DNA from: Terricaulis silvestris
GTDB lineage: Bacteria; Pseudomonadota; Alphaproteobacteria; Caulobacterales; Aquidulcibacteraceae
Assembly (NCBI RefSeq): GCF_009792355.1
Contig: NZ_CP047045.1
Location: 3,374,501-3,438,500, forward strand
DNA: 64,000 nucleotides
Direction: 5' to 3'
In this document: positions 26,809 to 36,513 of the stretch, piece by piece
Layout: the number at the start of each line of letters is the position of its first letter
Position numbering within the stretch: the first letter of the stretch is position 1
Notes under the pieces: generated by a model
Databases searched by the model: none
What the model was told of the DNA's origin: nothing
What the model saw: the letters and a program-made list of their open reading frames with translations, nothing else
Program-made: the position numbers and the translations under genes

Positions 26809-27788
26809 ACTGGCTGTCGAATTTCGCGCGGCCCGGCCTCTCCAACAAGAAGAAGCCCGAGGACGCGCCAGGTACGCCAGACAATCTCTGGATCAAGGAC
26901 CCGCTGAGCGGAGACCTGATCTATCGCGCCGAGCTTGAGCAAGCCGATTGGGTCACACCCTCCGGCTTCCACATGCGCATCGGCCCCGACGCGCGCTTCA
27001 AACAAATGTTCGACGACCAAGCCTGGCAAAAAATCACGCTGCCCAAGGTCGCGACCGATCCGCTGAAATTCAAAGACGATAAGAAGTATGTCGATCGCCT
27101 GAAAGCCGCGCGCGCGAAAGTTGGCCGCGACGATTGTATGGCCGCGGGTTACGGCCGCATCGGTGGTGCGCACGCGGTCGTGCTGGTGCAGGATTTCGAG
27201 TTCATGGGCGGCTCGCTCGGCATGGCCGCGGGCGAAGCCTTCATCGCCGCCGCTGAAGCCGCGGTGCGGCGCAAGGCGGCGATGGTGGTCGTGACCTCGT
27301 CCGGCGGCGCGCGCATGCAGGAAGGCATCCTCTCGCTGATGCAAATGCCGCGCACCACGCTGGCGATCCAGCTGCTGCACGAAGCGGGGCTGCCGTACAT
27401 CGTAGTGCTCGCTGATCCGACGACTGGCGGCGTTACCGCAAGCTACGCCATGCTCGGCGACATCCACATCGCCGAACCCGGCGCACTGATCGGCTTCGCC
27501 GGCCCTCGGGTGATCGAAAACACCATCCGCCAGAAGCTGCCCGAAGGCTTCCAGCGTTCGGAATATCTGCTCGACAAAGGCATGGTCGATCTCGTTGTCG
27601 ATCGTCGCCAGCTCAAGGCTACCATCGCCACGCTGCTGTCGGTGCTGATGCACAAGCGCGCGATGAAGCAGGGCGATAGCGGCGAGACGATTGAGCTGAA
27701 CGAGCTTGCGTCGGACGAAGAGGCCGAAGCGCCGGCCAAGTCCAAGCGCAAAGCGCCGAAGCCGACCCGCGCGAAAGCGGCGGAGTAG
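26805..27788 (+). CDS. accD: Acetyl-CoA carboxylase carboxyltransferase beta subunit without zinc-ribbon cysteines
   Basis: A 327-residue AccD, which moves carboxyl from biotin to acetyl-CoA in the first step of fatty-acid synthesis, as alpha2-beta2 with AccA. The crotonase-like core is intact: [48 protein letters not shown], and [12 protein letters not shown] with [13 protein letters not shown]. In the N-terminal ribbon, where other AccD proteins have two Cys pairs, this one has [17 protein letters not shown] and GFHMRIGP with no cysteine at all. Zinc binding is therefore lost, a trait I believe is partly shared by related alphaproteobacteria. The C-terminus has a Lys/Ala-rich tail. It overlaps trpA and is followed by folC. 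Confidence 0.95.
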   Translation: MNWLSNFARPGLSNKKKPEDAPGTPDNLWIKDPLSGDLIYRAELEQADWVTPSGFHMRIGPDARFKQMFDDQAWQKITLPKVATDPLKFKDDKKYVDRLKAARAKVGRDDCMAAGYGRIGGAHAVVLVQDFEFMGGSLGMAAGEAFIAAAEAAVRRKAAMVVVTSSGGARMQEGILSLMQMPRTTLAIQLLHEAGLPYIVVLADPTTGGVTASYAMLGDIHIAEPGALIGFAGPRVIENTIRQKLPEGFQRSEYLLDKGMVDLVVDRRQLKATIATLLSVLMHKRAMKQGDSGETIELNELASDEEAEAPAKSKRKAPKPTRAKAAE

Positions 27789-27790
27789 GT

Positions 27791-29077
27791 TTGCGCGATC
27801 CCGCGCGCGAACGCTTCGAAGCGCTGTTCGGCCCGGAGTTTGGCCACGGCAAGCCATTTGATCTGAACCCGCTGCGGGCCTCACTGAGCGCGCTTGGCAA
27901 TCCGCACGAAAAGCTCCCGCCTGTCATCCACGTCGCCGGCACCAACGGGAAAGGCTCCACCATTGCGTTCACGCGCGCGATCGCCGAAGCAGCGGGCCTT
28001 GAAGTGCACGCCTTCACCAAACCGCATCTCTTCACGCTCAACGAACGCTTCGTGATTGCGGGCGCACCTACGCAAACGGACGCGCTGATCGCCGCCGCAG
28101 AACGAATAGCTGCCGTTGCACCCGATTTCACCCAGTTCGACGCGCAGGTCGCCGCGGCCTTCTTGTTGTTCAGCGAAACGCCAGCCGACCTCATTCTGCT
28201 CGAAACCGGAATGGGCGGACGCGACGATTCCACCAACGTCATCGCCAAGCCCGCGCTCAGTGTGATCACGCCGATTGGGCTCGATCACCAGGACGCGCAT
28301 GGCGCGACGCTGTCCGAAATCGCGGCCCACAAGGCCGGGATCATCAAGGCAGGCGTTCCGGCGGTGATTGGGCGCCAAACCGACGATGCCCGCGATGTTC
28401 TCGAAGCAACCGCCGAGCGGTTCGGCGCGCCGTTGCATCGCCAAGGCGTCGAGTGGGACGCCTACGCGAATTCCGGCCGCCTTGTCGTCCAAACCGAAAC
28501 CCGCGCGCTCGATCTGCCGCTGCCGGCGCTCTACGGCGCACATCAGATCGACAATGCCGGTCTCGCCTGCGCGGCGCTGCTTGCGCAATCACACTACAAG
28601 ATTAGCGATGACGCGTTCGCCGAAGGTGTCGCAAACGCGGTTTGGCCGGCGCGGCTCCAACCACTAACACGCGGTGGGTTTAGCGCCCCTGTTCGCGCGA
28701 TAGGTGGTGAAGTCTGGATCGATGGCGGCCACAACGCGCACGGCGCACAAGCGTTGGCACAAGCGCTGAGCGCCATGCGGCGCAGACGCGAAGCGCCAAC
28801 GGTCGCCATCATCGGCATGCTCGCGCGCAAAGACGCCGAAGGTTTTGTCCGCGCCTTTGCTGGCGCGGTCGATCACATCATCGCCGTGCCGCTCCCCGAA
28901 CCGCACGTCGCTCCAGCACTAATCGCGTCCCAAGCCGAAGCGTACGGCATTGTTGCAACCACGACACCATCCCTCGCCGCCGCAATGCAAAACGCGGCGC
29001 AGTTTCCTGCGCCGCGTGTGCTGATCTGTGGCTCGTTCGTGTTGGCGGCTGAAGCGCTTGCCGCCGAAAGCGATTAG
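27791..29077 (+). CDS. folC: Bifunctional folylpolyglutamate / dihydrofolate synthase
   Basis: A 428-residue Mur-ligase-type enzyme that adds glutamate to dihydropteroate and to folates using ATP. The P-loop is HVAGTNGKGST, followed by FTKPHLFTLNERF, ETGMGGRDDSTN, the carbamylated-lysine region LDHQDAHGATLSEIAAHKAGIIK, and GGHNAHGAQ in the C-terminal domain. It starts at TTG 27791, two bases after the accD stop, with GGAG inside the end of accD. No nearer ATG gives the family N-terminus. It converges on trxA with a four-base overlap of the ends. Confidence 0.95.
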   Translation: MRDPARERFEALFGPEFGHGKPFDLNPLRASLSALGNPHEKLPPVIHVAGTNGKGSTIAFTRAIAEAAGLEVHAFTKPHLFTLNERFVIAGAPTQTDALIAAAERIAAVAPDFTQFDAQVAAAFLLFSETPADLILLETGMGGRDDSTNVIAKPALSVITPIGLDHQDAHGATLSEIAAHKAGIIKAGVPAVIGRQTDDARDVLEATAERFGAPLHRQGVEWDAYANSGRLVVQTETRALDLPLPALYGAHQIDNAGLACAALLAQSHYKISDDAFAEGVANAVWPARLQPLTRGGFSAPVRAIGGEVWIDGGHNAHGAQALAQALSAMRRRREAPTVAIIGMLARKDAEGFVRAFAGAVDHIIAVPLPEPHVAPALIASQAEAYGIVATTTPSLAAAMQNAAQFPAPRVLICGSFVLAAEALAAESD

Positions 29078-29418
29078 GCGCGCTGCGCGTCGGTCGCCGG
29101 AATGCTCTCGTTAAGCCACTCGACGATCTTCGACTTCGGCATCGCGCCGACTTTCGTCGCGGCGACTTTGCCGTCCTTGAACACCATCAAGGTCGGGATG
29201 CCGCGCACGCCGTAGCGGCCGGGGGTCATCGGGTTTTCGTCGATGTTCAACTTCACGACCTGAACGCGCTCGCCCATCTCGGCGGCGATTTCCTCCAGCG
29301 CCGGGCCGATTTGCTTGCACGGCCCGCACCACTCAGCCCAGAAATCGACCAGCACGGGCGTGCCAGACTTCAGCACGTCGGCTTCGAAACTATCGTCCGA
29401 GACTTTGTTGGTGGCCAC
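29074..29418 (-). CDS. trxA: Thioredoxin 1
   Basis: A 114-residue thioredoxin with the active site WCGPC at 30-34, the cis-Pro in GIPTLMVF and the standard fold length. It reduces protein disulphides in the cytoplasm, kept reduced by thioredoxin reductase and NADPH. It lies downstream of addA on the same strand, as in many alphaproteobacteria. Confidence 0.97.
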   Translation of the reverse strand: MATNKVSDDSFEADVLKSGTPVLVDFWAEWCGPCKQIGPALEEIAAEMGERVQVVKLNIDENPMTPGRYGVRGIPTLMVFKDGKVAATKVGAMPKSKIVEWLNESIPATDAQRA

Positions 29419-29480
29419 GCGGAATGCTCCTGTTGGGCAACGGATTCGTTGCTTCGATGTAGGGGGCGCCGGTTAACGTT

Positions 29481-32400
29481 TCAACCTCGGCGGAACACCT
29501 CGAAAACGGCGTCCAGACGGGGATCCGGCAACTCCATGAGGAGTGGTTTTTCCGTCCAAAGCAGAGCGCAAGTTACGCGCTTGCCGGGAAAGATTTGCCG
29601 CAGAACTTCACGATAAAGTGCAAGCTGCAACACGTAAGCGTCGGGCGCATCTGTGGCGTTCGCCGGCGCGGGGCGATCCGTCTTGAAGTCGAGCACGATC
29701 ACGCGATCGCCGTCGACCGCAAGCCGATCGACAATTCCGCTCACCGCCTTGCCCGCCGCTTCGCCAACGATCGGCGCCTCGGCACGGCTCTGCGCGCCGA
29801 ACACCGCAGCAAAGCGCGGATCATCGATCACCGCAATCGCTTCGCGCGCATACGCTTCAGCTTCGGCAGCATCGGCGCCCTGCCGCTTCAGCCACGCATG
29901 CGCGCTCTCAACGCGACGCGCGGGCGCGACATCCGGCAAACGCTCCAGCAAGCCGTGGATCAACCGCCCGCGGCGGAAGCGCTTGGCGCCATCGCCGCGC
30001 GGCGAAAACAACGCGGGGTCAATGCGCTTGATCCGCGACGGCGCCGCAAGCTCACGCGACACGCCGCCAACCGCAGGCTTGCGCGCCCAGTCTGGCAACG
30101 CAAACGAAGCGCGCTCAGCGACGGCCTGTGCCTCCGCAATCTGCGGTGCGCCAAAGCGCAAACCTTCGCCGTACGGCGTTTCGATCGGCGCTGCGCTCAA
30201 CCCTTGCAACGCTTCCTGCACCGCAAGCCGCCAGCTTTCCTTGGTCTCGCCGTCCTTCGAATTGCCGTGCTGCGTGCCGCAAACGATCAGCCGATCGCGC
30301 GCGCGCGTCATCGCCACATAAAGCAGGCGCCAATGCTCGCCCTCCATGCGGTCTTTGTGGGCTTGGCGCGCAGTGGCCACCGCCGCGTCGTCGTCGCCAG
30401 CGCGGAACGAGATGAACGGACCCTTCTCGTCGTCGAACATCAGGCCGTCATCGGGTTGGGCCGCAGATGGGCCGGTAGAGTCCGGCAGAATCACCAGCGG
30501 CGCTTCCAGGCCCTTTGCGCCGTGCACAGTCTTCACGCGGATGGCGCCGGTTTCCGCTTCCAGCTCGCGCTTCACCTGCCCGGAGTCGACTTCAATCTCG
30601 TAGAGGAAGCGCTGCAACGTCGCCGCGCCCATCATCGATGGCTTTAGCGCTCGCTGCAGCAATTCCTCCAATGGATCGCGCGACTCCGCGCCAAGGCGCG
30701 ACAGCACCAGATCCCAACCGGCGCGCGCGTCACGATGCGGCGCCTCGAGCGCCCAGCTCAAGAACGCGAACGGATCAGCGCCAGCGCGAACGCCGAGCTC
30801 GGCCACAAACGCTCGAGCGAAGGCGTACTTCTCGTCCGCGCTGGCGTTCAACCGCTGCATCAGCGTCTCGCCGCGCCCACGGCCGTAGGCGAGTGGAAAG
30901 ATGTCCAAGTCGTCGTCATCAAGGCCAACCCATGGCCCCTTCAGCGCGCTCGCCAACGCCAAATCATCCGCCGGATCAAGCGCGACGCGCATTAGCGCGA
31001 GACAATCCTCCACGGCGAGTTCATCGCGCAGCACCATACGATCGGCGCCGGCAACTGGCAGCCCCGCGCGCTTGAACGCCTTGATCAACTCGCGGAACAT
31101 CGCCCCACGCGTGCGCACCAGCGCCAACACGTCGCCGGGCCGGAGCGGTCGCATGCGGCGCGTGTCTTTGTCCAACACCGCCTCGCGCGTATCGATCATC
31201 TCCTTCACGCGCTTGGCGATCGCCTTGCTCAGCTGTGCATGCACGGTGACGCCAGTCTCGACGTCCATCGGCGCATCCCACGCGACGGCTGGTTGCGCAA
31301 CCGGCCGCATCGCCAGAGGCCAGACCTCAACAACGCCGCCCTCTTGGTCCCGTGCCGCCAAGTGCACGACCTCATCGTGCTTGCCGGGCTCACCCGCAAC
31401 CAAGCGTCGGCGCGGATCCGCAAACACGGCATCGACGGCACGCAGAACCTCAGGCGCGGAGCGAAACGATGTGCGCAACTCCGGCGCGGCGAAGCTTTGC
31501 TTAGCTTTGCGTGAGCGCTTCTCGAGCACGCGCGCTTCGTTCAGGAAGCGCTCCGGGTCGGCGCCCTGGAAGGCGTAGATGCTCTGCTTCGGATCGCCGA
31601 CAGCAAAGACCGTGCGCGGCCGTTCGCGCGCGCCGACGCCGGCGAAGAACTCTTCTTGCAGCGGCGCGATCAGTTCCCATTGTGTCGGGCTGGTGTCCTG
31701 GCCTTCGTCGATCAGAATGTGATCAATGCCGCCGTCGAGTTTGTAGAGCACCCAGGGCGCTGCATCGGCGCGCTGCAAGAGCTTTTGCGCGTTCGCGATC
31801 AGATCGTCGAAATCGAGCACGCCGCTGCGCTGTTTCGCGCGCTCATACGCGCGATCCAAGGTCATCGCCAACTGCAGCGCGGCCGCTGCGTCTTCGGCGC
31901 GCTCGATGGCGTTGAGCTTCGCCCGCGCATCGGCCGCATCCTCGGCGACGCGCTGCAGCAGGGAATCGATCCAAGGGAAATCGTCCTTGATCTTCTTGGT
32001 CGCGAACGCGCTGCGCAACTCGCCCTTGTCGGTCAGCGCGAACTTGAAACACGACATCAACGCATCGCGTGGCGCATGCTCCATGCAATCGAGCGCCGCA
32101 CGCAAACGTTCCGCTGCATCCTGATCCTTGGCGCTACCCGTCTCCAGCGCCGCCGCCGCTTCGCGCAAGGCGCGCCAATCCTGCCGCGCCAGGAAATCAC
32201 GAATGAACACGTCGGCGCTCTGTCGCACGTTGTGCCGATTGCGGATCGCCGCCTCGGCGTAGATCGCATTGTCGTGCTTTGCCGCGAAACGATGGAAATC
32301 CGCGCGGCGCAACGCGAGGCGATCGAGGAAGCTGTCGAGCGCATCGCCGTTCATCCGGGCCGCAAAGCGCTGAAACGCTTCCGCCGGCGCCTCCGCGCCG

Positions 32401-32894
32401 AGGGCCGCGCTCGCCCGCGCTTCGCCGAGCATCGCGGCGGCGCGTGCTTCGTCGGCGATGTCGAACCCTGGCGGAACGCCGGCTTCGAGCGGGAAGCGCG
32501 CGAGCAAGCGCTCGCAAAACGCGTGGATGGTTTGAATGTGCAAACCCCCTGGCGTCTCCAGAGCGCGCGCAAACAGTGCTCGCGCCGTGCCCATATCGCT
32601 CGCACTCGCGCCGAGCTTGGTCAGTTCGGCTTCGAGTGTTGCGTCATCCGCAACGCACCAGCTGCCCAGCCGCTCGAACAAACGCCGCTGCATCTCGGCG
32701 GCGGCTGCCTTGGTGTAGGTGATGCACAAGAACGCGGACGGTTTTGCGTTGGGCAGCAGAAGCAAGCGCGCGATGCGATCGACCAGCACCTTGGTCTTGC
32801 CCGATCCGGCGTTCGCGGTGACGAACACCGACGTGCCGGGATCGGCCGCAACGCGCTGTTGCTTGTCGGCATCCTTCAGCGCGCGGGCGCTCAT
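29481..32894 (-). CDS. addA: Double-strand break repair helicase-nuclease AddA
   Basis: A 1137-residue UvrD-type helicase with a C-terminal nuclease. Walker A TANAGSGKT lies at 26-34, DEGQDTSPTQWEL is the DExx box region, FAVGDPKQSIYAFQGADP is motif III, VKTVHGAKGLEAP is motif V, and LLYVAMTRARDRL is motif VI. The PD-(D/E)XK nuclease at the end shows SGIVDRLAVDGDRVIVLDFKT. With AddB it unwinds and resects double-strand ends up to a Chi-like site and loads RecA. It overlaps addB by four bases (ATGA), and trxA follows. Confidence 0.96.
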   Translation of the reverse strand: MSARALKDADKQQRVAADPGTSVFVTANAGSGKTKVLVDRIARLLLLPNAKPSAFLCITYTKAAAAEMQRRLFERLGSWCVADDATLEAELTKLGASASDMGTARALFARALETPGGLHIQTIHAFCERLLARFPLEAGVPPGFDIADEARAAAMLGEARASAALGAEAPAEAFQRFAARMNGDALDSFLDRLALRRADFHRFAAKHDNAIYAEAAIRNRHNVRQSADVFIRDFLARQDWRALREAAAALETGSAKDQDAAERLRAALDCMEHAPRDALMSCFKFALTDKGELRSAFATKKIKDDFPWIDSLLQRVAEDAADARAKLNAIERAEDAAAALQLAMTLDRAYERAKQRSGVLDFDDLIANAQKLLQRADAAPWVLYKLDGGIDHILIDEGQDTSPTQWELIAPLQEEFFAGVGARERPRTVFAVGDPKQSIYAFQGADPERFLNEARVLEKRSRKAKQSFAAPELRTSFRSAPEVLRAVDAVFADPRRRLVAGEPGKHDEVVHLAARDQEGGVVEVWPLAMRPVAQPAVAWDAPMDVETGVTVHAQLSKAIAKRVKEMIDTREAVLDKDTRRMRPLRPGDVLALVRTRGAMFRELIKAFKRAGLPVAGADRMVLRDELAVEDCLALMRVALDPADDLALASALKGPWVGLDDDDLDIFPLAYGRGRGETLMQRLNASADEKYAFARAFVAELGVRAGADPFAFLSWALEAPHRDARAGWDLVLSRLGAESRDPLEELLQRALKPSMMGAATLQRFLYEIEVDSGQVKRELEAETGAIRVKTVHGAKGLEAPLVILPDSTGPSAAQPDDGLMFDDEKGPFISFRAGDDDAAVATARQAHKDRMEGEHWRLLYVAMTRARDRLIVCGTQHGNSKDGETKESWRLAVQEALQGLSAAPIETPYGEGLRFGAPQIAEAQAVAERASFALPDWARKPAVGGVSRELAAPSRIKRIDPALFSPRGDGAKRFRRGRLIHGLLERLPDVAPARRVESAHAWLKRQGADAAEAEAYAREAIAVIDDPRFAAVFGAQSRAEAPIVGEAAGKAVSGIVDRLAVDGDRVIVLDFKTDRPAPANATDAPDAYVLQLALYREVLRQIFPGKRVTCALLWTEKPLLMELPDPRLDAVFEVFRRG

Positions 32895-35794
32895 TCGTCG
32901 CCCTCCGCGTCAGCCCATTCCTTGCGCCGCGCCAGATGGTCGTACTCGGTGTACGGCTTCACGAATTGCACGCGCGGCTTGGACAGAAACGGCTGATCTG
33001 CCTGCGCGTAGCGCTGCAACAAGCCGCGCAACGAAGAGAGAGCTTTCTCCGCTTCCGCTTGAGCGTCGAGATCGAGCGGCTTTGGTGTCGGATCAGCGCC
33101 GCCGAAGCGCCAGTAGAGCAGCTCGGTCGCCACCGCCGCCGGCACGCCTTCGAACTTGCCGCGCGCAAGCATCACAGCGAGCAAAGGCAGTTGCGGCGAC
33201 AATCCGCTCTCAACTTGGCTCTTCGTCGCTGGTGCGCCCGTTTTGAAATCGAGCACCGCGACATGCGCCAGGCCAATTTCGATGCGGTCAGCAACGCCTG
33301 AGAGCTCGACGCCCTCAACCGGCAACACGCCCTTCGCCTCGCGATACACGATCGCGTTGTGCGCGCGCCGCTCGGCGAACCAGTCGATCAGCGCCGACAC
33401 CGAAAGCGCCAGCCGCGCCCGCTCAGCCGCCCGACGCTCCGCCGAAACACCGGCGTGGCGCAATTGTTCATCGAGTAAGTCGATCAGCTTGCCGTGATCT
33501 GCGCCGTCTTCGAACAACTCGATGGCGCGGTGAACAGCGGTGCCACGTTCGGCTGGTCCTGCGGGCGCGCCGATCGGCTTCAAATACTCCAAACCGAGAA
33601 TGCGCCGCGCGTAGACGGCATAGGGATCGCGGATGAGGGATTCCACCTGTGTGACACTGATGCGCTTCAGGCGTTTGTCCGTGGGCGGCTTTGGGCGCGG
33701 TATTTTCGGCGTGCGCGCCTTGCTCGGCGCATTGAGCGCGCGCGCCCAGGCCAGGTGCTCGTCGGCGTGGTCGAGCTTCGCGTGCGCGCCTTGGACCAAG
33801 GTTTGCAAGCGCCACAGCCAGCGCGACGCCAAGGTCGGCGAACCATCGCGCCGCAGCGATCGCGTCAGCACCACGTTCGGCGCATTGGCCAGTTGCGCGA
33901 AGTCATGCGCGGCCAGCCCAATGCGCTGATCGAGCGATGGCAAGCCCAACGCCTCGCGCATCGTGCGCGAGAGAAACGGATCTTCGCCGGGCGGCGCAGG
34001 CCACACGCCTTCGTTCAGTCCGCCGAGGATCATCAGGTCGCGACGCTGAAGGCGCGCTTCGAGCGGCCCCCAGATCGCGACGCGCGGATCGCCGCCAGAG
34101 GCCGGCGGCGCTTCCTTGCCGTCCATTAGGCGCAACAGCACGCGAGGCGCAGCGCCCGGCGACATTGCGCCGAGATCAGCGCCGTGCGCGATGGCGTCGC
34201 GCAGTACTTCCGCTGCGATCTCGCCGTCGCGCTCTTGCCAGACGTCTGCGCCGGTCGCGGTTTCGGCGCCTTGTGCGATGGCGTCAGCAAACTGCGCCAG
34301 CGTGATTTGCGGTTGCGCCGTTACCGCCGTGAGTGGCGCCAATGCTTGCTCCACGCTCGCAACGATTGCGCGCGCGCGGTCGTACTTGGCGAGTTTGTCG
34401 AGCGCCGCGAGGTCCTGCAGTGTTTCATGACGCCGCGCGCCGCGCAGCGCTTCGTGCTCCAATGTAGCCAGCGCCGCTGCATTACCGGCCAAGCGCACGC
34501 GCGGATGCTTCAGGAACGCCGCTAGCGCCACGGGCTCGCCTGGATCGCGCGCCAGGTCGCACAGCAACGCGATCAGTGCGCCTGCTTCGCTCTCGCGCAA
34601 CGGGCGTCCGTGCGAAACGGACGGCACGATGCCCCAGCGCGTCAGCTTCGCTTCGACCCGGCGCGCCAAGCCGGCGTCCGGCGTTGCGAGCGCGGCGCTG
34701 TCGCCCTTCTCTAGAGCTTCGCGCAGCAGAATGGCGATTGCGCTCGCCTCTTCGTCTTCTGTTGTGGCCTCGACCAAGCGCAAGCCTTCAGCGCCCGCTT
34801 TCACAAATGCGGCGCCGCCGGCAGCGTCCAGGCGCTTCAGCCAGTCCGCCGTGCGCTCCGCTGGCGCCAGCGCTTCGCGCATTAGCACGCGCCGCGCGCG
34901 GCCTTGGGTGGTCTCCTGCACCATCGACCGAATGTCGCCCCGCGCTACGCCAAGCGCCGCCAACGTTTCCTTCAGCACATGCTGCGGATGCTGATCACCG
35001 ACCAACGCCCAAGACTCGTCATCGAGATCGACATCCAGTCCTGGCAGCACGACGACGCCACGCGGCAGCGCAGCGACGACCCGCATCAGCGCGCGCGTAG
35101 CGCCCATTGAGCCAGTCGATCCCGCAATGATAACTGGCCGCGTCGGTGGTTCGCGCGTCCAATCGCGGGCCAAGGCGTGGAGCATCTCGGCACGCCGTCC
35201 ACCGGGATCGCTCAAACCGTCTAGCTTCAAGCGTTGCGGCCAGTAGTTCGCGATGATCGCGAGAAACTGCGCCGACGCTTCCCAGTGCCGCGCCAAGTCG
35301 CGCTCCTGCACGAGCGTCGGCAACTTGTCCCAATGCACTTCGTCGGCAGCAGCCGCACTATCGAGCAGCTTGCGCAACTCGTCCGCCAACGCCAATGCAC
35401 GCGCGGGATCTTCGACGCCGCCCGCCGCCTTGTCGCGCGCACGTATCAGCGCAGCGAGCTCCATGCGTTGGCGCGTGACATCGATCGCCGACGCAACGTC
35501 GAGCGCAATCGGATCGGCGCCCCAAACTTGCGGGTCTTCGTCGAGATCGCCGAGCGGGCGGATCGCGGGCAAAATCGCAGCACCACCGAGGCGCTTCTGG
35601 AATGCATCGATCAAGCCGCGCGCGGCGCGCCGGTTCGGCAACAGCACCAGCGCGTCGGAGAGCGCGAATGGATCGTCTTCGCGCACAAGCGCTGCGACCA
35701 TGGAATCGGCGAGCACGTCGAGGAATGGCGCCGACGCAGGCGCTGCCCGGAGCCTTGGCGCCGGGCCTTCAAACAGTCCGAGCGGCGATGTCAT
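32891..35794 (-). CDS. addB: Double-strand break repair protein AddB (alphaproteobacterial type)
   Basis: A 967-residue AddB. The N-terminal half is a degenerate helicase fold (ALVLLPNRRAARGLIDAFQ, then IIAGSTGSMGATRALMRVV). The C-terminal half contains a PD-(D/E)XK nuclease: ISVTQVESLIRDPYAVYARRIL, GTAVHRAIELF, SGVADRIEIGLAHVAVLDFKTG. The four-Cys iron-sulphur staple of Bacillus AddB is not visible, as is usual for the alphaproteobacterial form (TIGR02786). The ATG at 35794 (MTSPLGLFEGPAPRL) is chosen over a frame extension that would overlap murU by 130 bases. The true overlap with murU is four bases. Confidence 0.94.
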   Translation of the reverse strand: MTSPLGLFEGPAPRLRAAPASAPFLDVLADSMVAALVREDDPFALSDALVLLPNRRAARGLIDAFQKRLGGAAILPAIRPLGDLDEDPQVWGADPIALDVASAIDVTRQRMELAALIRARDKAAGGVEDPARALALADELRKLLDSAAAADEVHWDKLPTLVQERDLARHWEASAQFLAIIANYWPQRLKLDGLSDPGGRRAEMLHALARDWTREPPTRPVIIAGSTGSMGATRALMRVVAALPRGVVVLPGLDVDLDDESWALVGDQHPQHVLKETLAALGVARGDIRSMVQETTQGRARRVLMREALAPAERTADWLKRLDAAGGAAFVKAGAEGLRLVEATTEDEEASAIAILLREALEKGDSAALATPDAGLARRVEAKLTRWGIVPSVSHGRPLRESEAGALIALLCDLARDPGEPVALAAFLKHPRVRLAGNAAALATLEHEALRGARRHETLQDLAALDKLAKYDRARAIVASVEQALAPLTAVTAQPQITLAQFADAIAQGAETATGADVWQERDGEIAAEVLRDAIAHGADLGAMSPGAAPRVLLRLMDGKEAPPASGGDPRVAIWGPLEARLQRRDLMILGGLNEGVWPAPPGEDPFLSRTMREALGLPSLDQRIGLAAHDFAQLANAPNVVLTRSLRRDGSPTLASRWLWRLQTLVQGAHAKLDHADEHLAWARALNAPSKARTPKIPRPKPPTDKRLKRISVTQVESLIRDPYAVYARRILGLEYLKPIGAPAGPAERGTAVHRAIELFEDGADHGKLIDLLDEQLRHAGVSAERRAAERARLALSVSALIDWFAERRAHNAIVYREAKGVLPVEGVELSGVADRIEIGLAHVAVLDFKTGAPATKSQVESGLSPQLPLLAVMLARGKFEGVPAAVATELLYWRFGGADPTPKPLDLDAQAEAEKALSSLRGLLQRYAQADQPFLSKPRVQFVKPYTEYDHLARRKEWADAEGDE

Positions 35795-36513
35795 GGACTG
35801 GGCGCCGCGCTCGCCAGGCGCGCTTCGGCTTCGCTCCGCGCGTCGGGGTCGCCGACGTGCATCCAATAGCCGCCGAGCGGCGCACCGTGGAGCCGCCCTT
35901 CTCGCGCCAGCCTCCGCCACACGCGCGTGAACGAGAACGGCTTGAGCGGCTCTTCATCAACGATGCGCGGATCGATGATCTGTGCACCCATGTAGGCCCA
36001 CGGCGTGTGCGGCAGCGCATCGCGGAACGAGAGCACGCCGGCTTCGTCCATGAAGAAATCGCCATCGCCGTCGTAGCCGAGCTGGGCGTTCATCGCCGCC
36101 AGCATAAGGCGCGCGCCCATTCGCGTGGAATCGAAACCTTCCGCCAGACGCGCGAGCGCCGAGCCATACGGCTCCTCCCAAACGCTGTCGATGTTGCAGA
36201 CAATGATCGGGTCATTACCAAGCAGCGGTCGCGCTTGGCGAACACCACCACCGGTTTCCATCAATTGTGCCCGTTCATCTGAGATCACGATCTCGATGTC
36301 GGCGCGGCGGCGCACATGCGCTTCGAGTAAGTCTGCGAACGAATGGACGTTCACCACTGCGCGCCGCACGCCCGCGGCGACAAGACGATCCAGCACATGA
36401 TCAACCAGCACGCGCCCGCTGACTTGCACCAGCGCCTTCGGCCGATCGTCCGTCAGCGGCTTCATCCGCGTGCCGAGGCCCGCGGCGAGCACCATGGCGG
36501 TGTGCGGCGTCAA
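35791..36513 (-). CDS. murU: MurU-like sugar-phosphate nucleotidyltransferase
   Basis: A 240-residue nucleotidyltransferase with VLAAGLGTRMKPLTDDRPKAL (the family signature), METGGGVRQA and the metal-binding NIDSVW. Paired with AmgK just upstream, it matches the MurU of Pseudomonas and Caulobacter that makes UDP-MurNAc from MurNAc-1-phosphate and UTP. The pair forms the cell-wall recycling shortcut that bypasses fosfomycin-sensitive MurA. Substrate choice is inferred from the pairing; a mannose-1-phosphate guanylyltransferase is the alternative. It overlaps both neighbours by four bases. Confidence 0.85.
   Translation of the reverse strand: MTPHTAMVLAAGLGTRMKPLTDDRPKALVQVSGRVLVDHVLDRLVAAGVRRAVVNVHSFADLLEAHVRRRADIEIVISDERAQLMETGGGVRQARPLLGNDPIIVCNIDSVWEEPYGSALARLAEGFDSTRMGARLMLAAMNAQLGYDGDGDFFMDEAGVLSFRDALPHTPWAYMGAQIIDPRIVDEEPLKPFSFTRVWRRLAREGRLHGAPLGGYWMHVGDPDARSEAEARLASAAPSP

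Noticed and set aside
29595-30647. 350-codon ORF opposite addA
   Set aside because: Antisense shadow of addA nuclease and helicase motifs.
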